A DNA stretch of 34,772 nucleotides, taken from the IMG/VR virus record IMGVR_UViG_3300029263_001075, positions 1-34,772 of that record; one strand, written 5' to 3'. Source of the stretch: a virus. The position numbers and the translations under genes were made by a program. This document shows, piece after piece, positions 26,408-34,109 of the stretch (its first letter is position 1; each line of letters opens with the position of its first letter). The notes beneath the pieces were generated by a model. The model saw only the letters and a list, made by a program, of their open reading frames with translations. It did no database searches and had not been told where the DNA came from.

Positions 26408-26441
26408 ATTCCTGATTTGTTTATATATTCAAACCAGGAAT
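26408..26441 (-). promoter_or_regulatory. 12-bp hairpin whose loop is the promoter-like box, before the amidoligase gene
   Basis: In RNA sense, AUUCCUGGUUUG (26441-26430) pairs with CAAAUCAGGAAU (26419-26408): 12 bp with a single G-U pair. The loop is exactly the 10 nt AAUAUAUAAA. The 3' arm contains the only good Shine-Dalgarno-like AGGA here and ends 3 nt before the ATG at 26404. The element fills the 40-nt gap after the S1-like gene. Read-through RNA should fold and hide the start. RNA begun at the box would lack the 5' arm. There is no U-tract, so a terminator is less likely. Confidence 0.75.
26420..26429 (-). promoter_or_regulatory. T4-late-like promoter box AATATATAAA in hairpin loop
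   Basis: Exact copy of the recurring 10-mer, 16 nt before the amidoligase ATG. A start about 6 nt past it would begin RNA inside the 3' arm and leave a leader of about 10 nt holding AGGA. Confidence 0.6.
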
Positions 26442-26444
26442 AGG

Positions 26445-27587
26445 TTATGCTATGTTCATTGTAATCTTACGATCACTAACATTAACACTCCCGATTTTTA
26501 TATTTACTATATCACCTTTAGATAAATCAGCTCCTTTTAATTTAGACTTATGGATTAAACCACTAATACCTTTCTCTAATTCAACAAATGCACCATAGGA
26601 AGTTATTTTTGTAACCTTACCTTCAGTGATCATCATAGGTTTGTATTTTTCGTCCACCCCATCCCATAGATCAACTTTAGGACCTAGTTGGCTTAATATG
26701 ATTTTTCTATCAGATATTACTTCCTTTGCCCAGAAGTTAATTTCATCACCAGGTTTTATTGTTCTGTTATCTAATGCAATTTGGAATTCTTCGGTTAATT
26801 CAGCCCTAGGTATTAATCCTGTTAGACATTCATCAAATTCAGCAAATACACCAAATTTAGTAGTACCTGTTACGAATCCTATTCTAGGTTCTTTAATAGA
26901 TTCATTTAATTTTTCAATTGTAATTGGAATCATTGTCCTTAAATATTCACGATGTGATACAACGATAGTATCCTTTTCTCTAGAAAATGTAATTGGCATA
27001 ACAATAATATCTTTATTTACTATTGCATTAAAATCATGTAATTTATTTAGCCCTGCTAAAGATCCTGGCATAAAACATTTAATACCTGCAACGTCCACCC
27101 AATAACCTCCGTGAATTAATTCTTTAACTCTTGCAGTAAAGCCAACTGCTGAATTTCCAATAGCATCTTTTATTTCTTTTAACTTAACTTCTTTTATAGC
27201 ATCTGAGATAGAAGCAATAACATCACCGTTTTTTTTGTTAGTTTTAATCTTAACATCAATTTCCATACCAACCTGTAATTGTTCTACAATATAATCAGGT
27301 TCTTTTGCTAAAACGCAATATGCAGTATATTTAGATTCAAAATCAATAAGTGCTCTTTCCCCATCTTTACTTATAAAGGATATCTCGCCTTTAGTAATAT
27401 AACCTATGTTATCTTCTATTAATTGGGTCTTCTGTAATGTAGGGGCAGATACTGCATACATTGCTAATACGTCAGGTGCATAATGTTCATTGCACATTAA
27501 CTTTGTTCCTTCAGGGACTTGTACTTTTACTACTTTTGTGTCAAATGGATCATCACTTAATTGGATTGTGATTTCTTGTTCGGTCAT
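26445..27587 (-). CDS. Ribosomal protein S1-like protein with four S1 RNA-binding domains
   Basis: A 380-aa protein. Four S1 (OB-fold) units are visible: a degenerate one at about 62-128, a second at 146-212 (YWVDVAGIKCFMPGSLAG and TIVVSHREYL, the signature of domain 2 of bacterial S1), a third at 233-300 (GFVTGTTKFGVFAEF, LTGLIP), and a classic fourth at 319-380 (GKVTKITSYGAFVELEKGIS, GLIHKS). Cellular S1 usually has about six domains and binds both the 30S subunit and mRNA. This copy is shorter but keeps the ribosome-side pattern of domains 1-2 plus two RNA-binding units. It lies inside a baseplate operon with its own promoter-like box. It may steer ribosomes to phage leaders. It could also be a virion part, but S1 homology is clear. 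Confidence 0.85.
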   Translation of the reverse strand: MTEQEITIQLSDDPFDTKVVKVQVPEGTKLMCNEHYAPDVLAMYAVSAPTLQKTQLIEDNIGYITKGEISFISKDGERALIDFESKYTAYCVLAKEPDYIVEQLQVGMEIDVKIKTNKKNGDVIASISDAIKEVKLKEIKDAIGNSAVGFTARVKELIHGGYWVDVAGIKCFMPGSLAGLNKLHDFNAIVNKDIIVMPITFSREKDTIVVSHREYLRTMIPITIEKLNESIKEPRIGFVTGTTKFGVFAEFDECLTGLIPRAELTEEFQIALDNRTIKPGDEINFWAKEVISDRKIILSQLGPKVDLWDGVDEKYKPMMITEGKVTKITSYGAFVELEKGISGLIHKSKLKGADLSKGDIVNIKIGSVNVSDRKITMNIA

Positions 27588-27614
27588 TTTTTTATTTTTA
27601 AGAGGTTATTATAG

Positions 27615-27624
27615 ATTATATATT
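27615..27624 (-). promoter_or_regulatory. T4-late-like promoter box AATATATAAT before the S1-like gene
   Basis: The box is 28 nt before the S1-like ATG, in the longest gap of the window (89 nt, 27588-27676). A 5-bp inverted pair (TTAAG/CTTAA) flanks it, too short to rely on. Predicted leader is about 22 nt and A-rich. Confidence 0.5.
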
Positions 27625-27631
27625 ACGCTTA

Positions 27632-27655
27632 ATGTATCTAATATTAGTTATACAT
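27632..27655. repeat. Quasi-palindrome upstream of the S1-like promoter box
   Basis: ATGTAT (27632-27637) and ATACAT (27650-27655) are reverse complements and enclose the palindrome CTAATATTAG (27638-27647) plus two T. It lies just upstream of the box at 27615 in transcription order. It could be an operator-like binding site or a weak RNA stem at the end of the 82-aa transcript. AT-rich DNA makes chance palindromes fairly common. Confidence 0.4.
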
Positions 27656-27676
27656 ACAAGTTAGTTGATTGTTTCA

Positions 27677-27925
27677 TTATGTGATTGCCCCTGTTCCTGT
27701 ACCGACCTGAGCAACAGCAGATCCTGCAGTTACCACTGCAGTAGTAACCAATCCTGATTTTATATAAGCATCAATGGCTGGTCCTGCTACTGCAGCAAAT
27801 GCCGCACCACCCTTTTGTCTAATCGAAGCCTCACCTGCACCAAAACCTGCATTATTCATTGCCTCTTCACCAGCAATAAATGCATTCTTTAAACCTTCTT
27901 CAAGTACTGATTTTATTAATGGCAT
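27677..27925 (-). CDS. Small Ala/Gly-rich protein after the spike gene
   Basis: An 82-aa protein: an amphipathic N-terminal helix (MPLIKSVLEEGLKNAFIAGE), an Ala/Gly-rich middle (KGGAAFAAVAGPAIDAYIKS) and a Val/Ala/Thr-rich end (TTAVVTAGSAVAQVGTGTG). It has no Cys or His and does not look like a PAAR tip, although PAAR genes often follow spike genes. It could be a small tail-tip or baseplate accessory, as small Ala-rich proteins of this sort occur near baseplate genes of large phages. A membrane-active role is possible, but no segment is long and hydrophobic enough to claim it. It has its own promoter-like box, 28 nt after the spike gene. Confidence 0.65.
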   Translation of the reverse strand: MPLIKSVLEEGLKNAFIAGEEAMNNAGFGAGEASIRQKGGAAFAAVAGPAIDAYIKSGLVTTAVVTAGSAVAQVGTGTGAIT

Positions 27926-27944
27926 AATTTAAATAGTTTTATAG

Positions 27945-27954
27945 TTTATATATT
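27945..27954 (-). promoter_or_regulatory. T4-late-like promoter box AATATATAAA before the 82-aa gene
   Basis: In sense direction the site reads TATAAATATATAAAC, so it also contains the exact T4 late consensus TATAAATA (27958-27951) one step upstream. It overlaps the stop codon of the spike gene by 1 nt and lies 20 nt before the ATG. A 6-bp pair (TTAAAT/ATTTAA, 27967-27962 and 27934-27929) encloses it, a weak stem with the same geometry as the stronger hairpins. Confidence 0.55.
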
Positions 27955-28844
27955 TATAGAGATTTAACTTGCTTTTTACTAAGCTGTGCACCAGACATTT
28001 TTTGAACCGGTGGGGATGTACCTCCACCACGATCACCTATATGAGTATGGCTATTAAACAATGTTTTCATTAAATTTCCTAAAACCACAGGTTCAGTTGC
28101 ACCTTCTCCTAATTTTATCGAGGATGCATGATTAACAACCATATTTTTACAATTAATAATTGCATCTTCACAATTTATTTCTGTATTAGCTCCACTATTA
28201 ATTGTAAATTGAGCAGAATGAGTAAATGTTATATTTCCATCATTAAGCATTACAATAGTATCACCGTTAGCATTTATGACCTCAACAGAATTATCTGGTT
28301 TTATATTAACAGTGGTTGGTCCGACTGATGTTGTATAATCCATCATTAAACCTTTCTCTTCAGTAAAGAAAACTTTAACATGTTCACCTTCCCTATCATT
28401 TGTTACTTCAGTACCATTCTCTCCACCAGTTAAACCAAATGCAGTATCATAAATAAGTACATGTGAATTTTGGTATGAAGCTTCTATCTCTGCTTTAGTT
28501 TCATCTGAAGGATATATGTTTTCATTATATACTGGCTGATAAAAATTTCCATTATCAAATGTAAGCCTAACAATAGAGCCTAGTTTAGGAATTTCAAATT
28601 TACCACTTCCACTATTACTACCACCATACATTAACTGATGAGGTCTTGCCCAAGGCAATGCGGCGGTAGGAATCTTATATGGACTCTCAGGATCTTCAGG
28701 ATCTACACGATCATCCATTTTCCCATATACCCTAATCTTGCATCTTCCTTCGAAGATATCATCAGCAGTATCTTCAACAATACCTACCCATTGAGTAGAT
28801 CTTAAATCATCTGCATTAAAATTTGCTGGATTTACTTTTCCCAT
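27954..28844 (-). CDS. Baseplate central spike, gp5/gpV-like, without lysozyme domain
   Basis: A 296-aa protein. Residues about 17-110 form the OB-fold typical of gp5/VgrG/gpV proteins (TQWVGIVEDTADDIFEGRCK, GSIVRLTFDNGN). Residues about 175-250 are short repeated strands (SVEVINANGDTIVMLNDGNI, FTINSGANTEINCED), the triple beta-helix that makes the membrane-piercing needle. The tail has HTH at 266-268 and TSPP at 276-279, a pattern often seen near the metal-binding tip of such spikes. T4 gp5 has a lysozyme domain between OB-fold and helix. None is present here. The start overlaps the stop of the 451-aa gene (TAATG), so the two are coupled. Confidence 0.85.
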   Translation of the reverse strand: MGKVNPANFNADDLRSTQWVGIVEDTADDIFEGRCKIRVYGKMDDRVDPEDPESPYKIPTAALPWARPHQLMYGGSNSGSGKFEIPKLGSIVRLTFDNGNFYQPVYNENIYPSDETKAEIEASYQNSHVLIYDTAFGLTGGENGTEVTNDREGEHVKVFFTEEKGLMMDYTTSVGPTTVNIKPDNSVEVINANGDTIVMLNDGNITFTHSAQFTINSGANTEINCEDAIINCKNMVVNHASSIKLGEGATEPVVLGNLMKTLFNSHTHIGDRGGGTSPPVQKMSGAQLSKKQVKSL

Positions 28845-30199
28845 TAGTCAAATATATTATCTTGGTTTATAACAGAATTATTTGGTGGCCCTGATGGACC
28901 AAATGCATTTATTACATCTAAACCACCTAAGGTATTTGTTGATGGATCAAATATTTTTGTAGTTTGAAAATCAGGTGCATCATCAGAACCTCCTAGTGGA
29001 TTATCCCCTAAATTAGTAACAGCATCACTATTACCAAATGTCTCTAATTCATTACCCTGTATAGCACCGCCAATTGCTGCATTAATTAATGCTTGTGGGT
29101 TTGCTATTGCTCCTAAGATTTGATTTCTACTACCATATACATTACCTAGTGTAAGATTTTGTAAAAAACTAGAGGCTGTTCTTTCTGCTAAATTAATAGC
29201 ACCATCTACTTGATCCATCAATAAGTCCTTTCCAAACTGCTTTACTTTATCTTTAAATGAAGGGTCATTATTAGCTTGTATCCTATCAGATGGTAATGAA
29301 CTATTAAATCCAGAATATTGAGATACGCTTTCCATATTAGCATAGCTAAATTTCATTTCAGTAGTAGCAATTTCCCCACCTACATTAGTTACACCTTCAA
29401 ACACTTTACCACTTGCACCAGGAATCCATAAACACTGAGTAAATTTAAAGCCTACTTGGGATGTATTCCCATTTACATAATCATTAGTACTTGGGGTAGC
29501 ATCACTAGGGTTAAGTGCCTTTAACCAATTTCTTACTGTTTTAAATTTTCTTATTTCTTGTACATAAATATAAACATCAAACCTAAGCAGGTTTTCAGGT
29601 ACAATCATTCTCTTATGCATACTATCATATACTGCCATTTTGTATAAATTAAATAATGCAGTAATCTTCAAATCAATTGCTTCTAAACAACCTATTGTAA
29701 TTCCATCTTCCCCCTTTGTTCCAGTGAATGGGTCTACTGAAAATTCAAATGACTTTTGCCAAGATTCCAATAAACCTTGTATTGTTTGAAAATAATAAGG
29801 TCTTGTATTTTGTATTTCTAACATCCCTAAAACAAATGCTTTTAAATACTGTACTCTGTTTGCTTCACCTATCGTATTTAAATAACCTATAGCGGAAGGT
29901 GTTGAAGGATAACTGGAATCTTCAGTACCTTCTATCATTTGTACGCTACCTCTTGCGGCACCATTAAAAAGAGGAGATGATATATCAAACATTAAACTAA
30001 AACCTAAGTAAGTTGGATCATCTAATGATGTGACAGCATTATTACCGCTACCCTCTATGGCACCTGCACTACTTACAAATCTTTTTGCAAATTCATAACT
30101 GCGTGGAAAGCTTCCACCTCCTAGGTTAGACCCAAACGGTCCAGCTAATTGTGCTAAGGCATCACTACCTGCAGGGTTTGCTAAATCTATTAAAGGCAT
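28844..30199 (-). CDS. Tail tube-like or tube-initiator protein (gp48/gp54-type candidate)
   Basis: A 451-aa protein between the hub and the spike. Residues about 62-80 (DPTYLGFSLMFDISSPLF) and about 250-300 (VGFKFTQCLWIPGASGKVFE, EMKFSYANMESVSQYSGFN) have strand patterns like tail-tube-fold proteins, which stack on the hub. The C-terminal 130 residues are Asn/Gly/Asp-rich and probably flexible. In T4, gp48 and gp54 cap the hub and start the tube. Neighbours here, hub upstream and spike downstream, fit such a role, but the homology is weak. A pair of overlapping TAAATATAAA boxes lies before the start. It overlaps the spike start by 1 nt. Confidence 0.5.
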   Translation of the reverse strand: MPLIDLANPAGSDALAQLAGPFGSNLGGGSFPRSYEFAKRFVSSAGAIEGSGNNAVTSLDDPTYLGFSLMFDISSPLFNGAARGSVQMIEGTEDSSYPSTPSAIGYLNTIGEANRVQYLKAFVLGMLEIQNTRPYYFQTIQGLLESWQKSFEFSVDPFTGTKGEDGITIGCLEAIDLKITALFNLYKMAVYDSMHKRMIVPENLLRFDVYIYVQEIRKFKTVRNWLKALNPSDATPSTNDYVNGNTSQVGFKFTQCLWIPGASGKVFEGVTNVGGEIATTEMKFSYANMESVSQYSGFNSSLPSDRIQANNDPSFKDKVKQFGKDLLMDQVDGAINLAERTASSFLQNLTLGNVYGSRNQILGAIANPQALINAAIGGAIQGNELETFGNSDAVTNLGDNPLGGSDDAPDFQTTKIFDPSTNTLGGLDVINAFGPSGPPNNSVINQDNIFD

Positions 30200-30213
30200 A
30201 TCTTTATCTTGTT

Positions 30214-30229
30214 TTTATATTTATATTTA
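30214..30229 (-). promoter_or_regulatory. Two overlapping TAAATATAAA boxes before the 451-aa gene
   Basis: The sense strand reads TAAATATAAATATAAA (30229-30214), two overlapping copies of TAAATATAAA. It contains an exact TATAAATA (30225-30218), the T4 late consensus. The nearer box is 15 nt before the ATG at 30199, in a 30-nt gap. Confidence 0.45.
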
Positions 30230-31714
30230 TTAGGTCGTAGGGGTGAACTCTCGACGCTGTAATTTTAATTTCATTCTAACTGGGCCTGGTTTTGTAAATA
30301 ACCATTCAACACCACTAATAACATAAAATCCTGTTAAATATTCATTAACAATACCTTGCTCTGATGCAGGATCATTTTCATCAGTATCACCAGTTCTAGT
30401 TTGTGGAACTTCTTCTCCTTCTATTTCATCTTGTTGTGTAGCGAGTAAAGTATTTTTAATAGGACTAGCAAATTCTAATATTTGACAGTAAATTCTACTA
30501 TATCTTACTAAAGCAGGATTAACAGTATCTAATTCTATAACCATTCCCATCTTATTAATTTCAGTAATGTTTTGATAATTTAAAACTGTACTGTATTGAA
30601 ATTCAGGGTGAACATTATCACCTTGTGTTCCTAAATATTTATATTTAACTTGATCATTCCTAGGTCCTTCTACTTCTCCATCAATTATTCTACCCTTTGT
30701 TGCAGGTATCATACCAGGAGTGTCATTAGTAAGTGGGTCTACAAATTCACTAACCCATTCTTTAGCTTCTAAATCCCAATATTGAGTATATCTTTTATAA
30801 CCATTTGCTTTACTTATTTCTCCACTTTTATTTACCATTTCATATTTAGAAATATATCTTGCCCCACCCTGCAGCTGTACCATATTACTTAAATAATTAG
30901 GAATACCGGCTACTTGCCCATCAGCATCATCCGATCCCATAGTATCTCCAGCATTTGTACTAAATCCTTGACTAGCTTCTATAGCACCTTCTTGGCTAAA
31001 TAATCTATTTACATCAACCATAGTTAGATAATAGTACGGGTCAATATAAGCAGTAAAAAACGTTTCGTCATTTAAATAACTATTAGCTACTATATCCTGA
31101 ATCCAAGTTTCTGTAGTATCATTAGGATTTGTCCAAGTCATAACATCTGCTGTCTCTTCAACATTAGACGCATAACCTAATTGTAATCTTTCTGCAATAT
31201 TTAATAACGCGTCCCAGCTCGTAACTTCTTCCTCATACTCAACATTTTCAGTAAATAAATTAGGTACATACATTCTACCAGTTACCAGATATTCACTAGC
31301 AGTATCACCACCACCACCACCAACTGGTTTACAATCAACAACTGTAAAATCTATTCGTATTGGCTTAAATGTAGTTTCATCACCCTGTGATCTGATATTA
31401 ACTTGTATTAAATCACCATCCTTAGGATAAAATCTAGCAGTAAACATTCCATCTACATCTGCAAATTGAATTTTACAGGTTGGGTAAAATGTATTATTTT
31501 TTAAAGAAAATAAATTTAACCTGTCCATTTGGACCTCGTATCCATTTATTCTAATTAAAGGGACTACTTGCGAAAATTTAGACGGTTTTTGTTGTAATGC
31601 TGCCTCATCAGAATTTTCACTACCACTTTCAACATCTAATATTTCCAAAGGGTCTAGTTGAATAGCAGGCTCTACTATTGTTAATATATTTCTCTCAACT
31701 ATACTATCTGACAT
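30230..31714 (-). CDS. Baseplate hub protein, gp27/gpD-like
   Basis: A 494-aa protein. Residues about 50-130 form the first beta-barrel-like domain (VVPLIRINGYEVQMDRLNLF, GDLIQVNIRS). A helix at about 168-182 (DALLNIAERLQLGYA) and ETFFTAYIDPYYYLTMVDVN (217-236) match the hub pattern of gp27, gpD and VgrG N-terminal parts, where a helix precedes a strand holding aromatic residues. A Gly run (VGGGGG, 131-136) is a likely loop. The C-terminal strands (GFYVISGVEWLF, VRMKLKLQRREF) close the second barrel. Hubs form a trimer that holds the spike, and the spike gene is one gene downstream. It starts 3 nt after the LysM-like gene. Confidence 0.75.
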   Translation of the reverse strand: MSDSIVERNILTIVEPAIQLDPLEILDVESGSENSDEAALQQKPSKFSQVVPLIRINGYEVQMDRLNLFSLKNNTFYPTCKIQFADVDGMFTARFYPKDGDLIQVNIRSQGDETTFKPIRIDFTVVDCKPVGGGGGDTASEYLVTGRMYVPNLFTENVEYEEEVTSWDALLNIAERLQLGYASNVEETADVMTWTNPNDTTETWIQDIVANSYLNDETFFTAYIDPYYYLTMVDVNRLFSQEGAIEASQGFSTNAGDTMGSDDADGQVAGIPNYLSNMVQLQGGARYISKYEMVNKSGEISKANGYKRYTQYWDLEAKEWVSEFVDPLTNDTPGMIPATKGRIIDGEVEGPRNDQVKYKYLGTQGDNVHPEFQYSTVLNYQNITEINKMGMVIELDTVNPALVRYSRIYCQILEFASPIKNTLLATQQDEIEGEEVPQTRTGDTDENDPASEQGIVNEYLTGFYVISGVEWLFTKPGPVRMKLKLQRREFTPTT

Positions 31715-31717
31715 AAT

Positions 31718-32269
31718 TTATAATTCTTTATTATTAATCTTCTTTGTTCTTGTTGGTAAATTTGCCCCTAGTGTAATTTTTCCACCCTTAAATATTTTAG
31801 CATCTTGTCCTTGCTGTAACATGTTTGGTGGGATAGGCGACTTAACACCATTCTTTTTTGTTTTAGCCTTTTGTGTTAATCTTTGTATTCTTGATTGATC
31901 TTGTTCACTTTGAACATCAGTATTAGTATATTGTGCTAATGATGCGCTAGGCCTCGACGCAGGGTTTGGTCTTGCATAAACTAGGTTGAGATCTTTAAGT
32001 TGAGGTATAGCTAAAACGTCACCTTCTTCTACGGCAAAAGGATTAAAGATATTATTAATTATACAAATTGCATCTACATATTGAGATGTACCAAAGTATA
32101 TTTCTGATATCTTATCAATCCTACCAGCCTGGTCTTCCATAACATAATGTAATGCTTTTACACCAAGTTCTCTTTTATATTTAAATGATGGTGCAGTCAA
32201 GTCATAATATTGCTCGCCTGTTTTTTCATCAGTTAATTTATTTTTTAATGTAAGAGATTTAATATTCAT
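31718..32269 (-). CDS. Baseplate wedge protein with LysM-like domain, gp53-type
   Basis: A 183-aa protein. Residues about 40-93 have the LysM-like pattern of T4 gp53 and P2 gpX-like proteins: DKISEIYFGTSQYVDAICII (52-71), then NNIFNPFAVEEGDVLAIPQL. A basic, Ser/Gln-rich tail follows (RIQRLTQKAKTKKNG). In T4, gp53 clamps neighbouring gp25 and gp6 parts during baseplate assembly, and LysM-like domains here bind protein rather than peptidoglycan. The gene is followed 3 nt later by the hub gene. The leader GAATAAAGATAATG is the AGATAA type. Length is close to T4 gp53 (about 196 aa). Confidence rests on the LysM pattern and on its neighbours. Confidence 0.7.
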   Translation of the reverse strand: MNIKSLTLKNKLTDEKTGEQYYDLTAPSFKYKRELGVKALHYVMEDQAGRIDKISEIYFGTSQYVDAICIINNIFNPFAVEEGDVLAIPQLKDLNLVYARPNPASRPSASLAQYTNTDVQSEQDQSRIQRLTQKAKTKKNGVKSPIPPNMLQQGQDAKIFKGGKITLGANLPTRTKKINNKEL

Positions 32270-32283
32270 TATCTTTATTCTTT

Positions 32284-34092
32284 TTATGAGTCTATTAGCA
32301 TTTGAGTTAAATTACTAACATATTCAGCATTACTAACTTGAGCTAATGAAGATTCATTTGCAGGTTGAGATTTTAGGTTACTAATTTGTTGATCAGTAAA
32401 AGCACCAGTTTCTGCTTGATTAGTAGATGGTTGTAAACTACTAGTTCCTACATTAGGAATTGAGCCGTATGTAGCAACCTCAAGACCAGCTAAATTAAGA
32501 ACATCTTCTACATTTTGTGCCGATGCGTATATTCTACCTTGGCCTGCATTAAACATATTTTCAATATCTCCTTTATCTCTAGGCTTGCCATGTTTTAAAT
32601 CTACTTCAAATTTAACTTCCATAGGAAAATCATCATAACCTAAACCAGCACCTAATGTCATTGTAGAATTATCACAAATCATATTACCCATCATTACAAT
32701 AGGGTTAAGAGGATTTCCTACAGTTAGATGCCAATCACCAGTAGGTTCACCACTAATAAAGGCTTTGGTTGCCTGTGTACCAGTTTGCCCACCGACCGCA
32801 CCGCCTAAAAAGCCACCTAACATATTTCCTAGTAAATTTTTACCAACATTCTTTAATCCATCAACAACACTGTTTGCATCAAAGTTTCCATTACTATCTC
32901 CAAACAATCCTTTGAAACCGGTTTCAACATCATTAACTACACTTCCCATATATCCAGCAAAATTACCAGTTCTTAGCATACTAACATCTCCAAATTGGCT
33001 TGCAACAAAACCTGCACTTCCATAATACCTATGCCCACCTCCAAAGAATTGAGCATTATTAGTTGTCATTGTTAACATATTACTAATTACATCAATCATT
33101 GCTATTTTAGGATTAACATAACTTAAAGACTTTAGTTGATATTCAAATGTTAATTTCATATCATTTTGAAATTTTAATCCTCTATCTCTAATACTTGTTT
33201 TATCAACTACATTTATAGGACCTAATACAAAATTTGCATAAGTAGTACCTAATCTATCAGCAGTATTACTACCTGCCCCATTCTGTGCTCTAAACTTATC
33301 ACCAGAACTTACACCTTTAGCTGAATCAGTTATTGCTCTACCAATACCACCAATCTTGCTATAAAATGGCTGTTGTGTATAACCACCACCAGCAGAGCCA
33401 GTATCTACAGCTTCAAAATCGGCTGTTATTTCTTTATAATTTAAACCAAATGACATTTGGAGTAAATCATCTAATTTATTACCAGCAGTTTCTCCTAGAT
33501 ATGTTATTGCAGTTACTCCTGCTATTTGAGTACCATCTACTGATTCACCTTCAGCACCATCTTTTGGTTTAATATTATAATTATAAATGTTATCTGAAAC
33601 TGCAGTTGGGAATCTTCTTAATGTAATTAAATGATTTACTGGAATTTGTTTGTAATATTTAGAATATAAAAAATCAGAAGGTTTATAACCTATCTTAGGA
33701 TAATTATTTTCAAAATAATTTATAATCTTTGGTAAAGAAACTTGCTTAGCATCGCTTCCACCCATAAGAGGGTTGTCTCCACTATCCTTGTAATTTACTG
33801 ATTGATCAGTGGCTAAATTACCATGAAAACCTTGAAAGTTAAATAGTGCATATTTATTAGCGATAGAACCTGGTAATTGTGACGTGGCCATATCTTTAGC
33901 CACTGTCCCTGCATCTGGTGTTTTACGGTTGCCTGCATTATAAAAATTCTTGCTATATAATTCACCAACGCCTTTAGCAAAACCAACAGACTCCCCACCA
34001 AATACTCCTAGTAAACCATTGTTTACTTTATTAGGCTGAGGGTACATCGCTTTATTTAAATCATCAATTTGTGTCTGGAGATTAAATCCCAT
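32284..34092 (-). CDS. Large tail-tip/tube-associated structural protein (602 aa)
   Basis: The N-terminal third is Gly/Asn-rich. Residues about 300-345 are strand-rich (LKFQNDMKLTFEYQLKSLSY). A Gly-rich helix-like stretch (NLLGNMLGGFLGGAVGGQTG) lies near 415-435. Near 445-525 is a pattern I associate with virion proteins of large myophages: TGDWHLTVGNPLNPIVMMGN, DDFPMEVKFEVDLKHG and DKGDIENMFNAGQGRIY. The last 75 residues are Ser/Gln/Asn-rich. I cannot name the T4 equivalent. Position before the wedge and hub genes suggests a tube- or hub-associated part. It has a promoter-like box 18 nt before the ATG. The Gly-rich stretch might touch a membrane, but this is a guess. Confidence 0.6.
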   Translation of the reverse strand: MGFNLQTQIDDLNKAMYPQPNKVNNGLLGVFGGESVGFAKGVGELYSKNFYNAGNRKTPDAGTVAKDMATSQLPGSIANKYALFNFQGFHGNLATDQSVNYKDSGDNPLMGGSDAKQVSLPKIINYFENNYPKIGYKPSDFLYSKYYKQIPVNHLITLRRFPTAVSDNIYNYNIKPKDGAEGESVDGTQIAGVTAITYLGETAGNKLDDLLQMSFGLNYKEITADFEAVDTGSAGGGYTQQPFYSKIGGIGRAITDSAKGVSSGDKFRAQNGAGSNTADRLGTTYANFVLGPINVVDKTSIRDRGLKFQNDMKLTFEYQLKSLSYVNPKIAMIDVISNMLTMTTNNAQFFGGGHRYYGSAGFVASQFGDVSMLRTGNFAGYMGSVVNDVETGFKGLFGDSNGNFDANSVVDGLKNVGKNLLGNMLGGFLGGAVGGQTGTQATKAFISGEPTGDWHLTVGNPLNPIVMMGNMICDNSTMTLGAGLGYDDFPMEVKFEVDLKHGKPRDKGDIENMFNAGQGRIYASAQNVEDVLNLAGLEVATYGSIPNVGTSSLQPSTNQAETGAFTDQQISNLKSQPANESSLAQVSNAEYVSNLTQMLIDS

Positions 34093-34109
34093 AAGATAAA
34101 GATATTTTT

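Noticed and set aside
26408-26441. Rho-independent terminator for the S1-like gene
   Set aside because: The stem is long, but no U-tract follows on the transcribed strand, and the 3' arm runs almost into the next start codon.
27677-27925. PAAR tip protein after the spike
   Set aside because: The product has no His or Cys for metal binding and no PAAR repeats.
27929-27967. 6-bp hairpin around the box of the 82-aa gene
   Set aside because: The geometry matches the other hairpins, but 6 A-T pairs with a 27-nt loop are too weak to claim alone.
28844-30199. Firm gp48 or gp54 label for the 451-aa protein
   Set aside because: The tube-like strand pattern is weak and the 602-aa protein is an equal candidate, so neither is named outright.
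31307-31324. CCA trinucleotide repeat
   Set aside because: It encodes the Gly run of the hub protein, and the short length gives no sign of a regulatory or unstable repeat.
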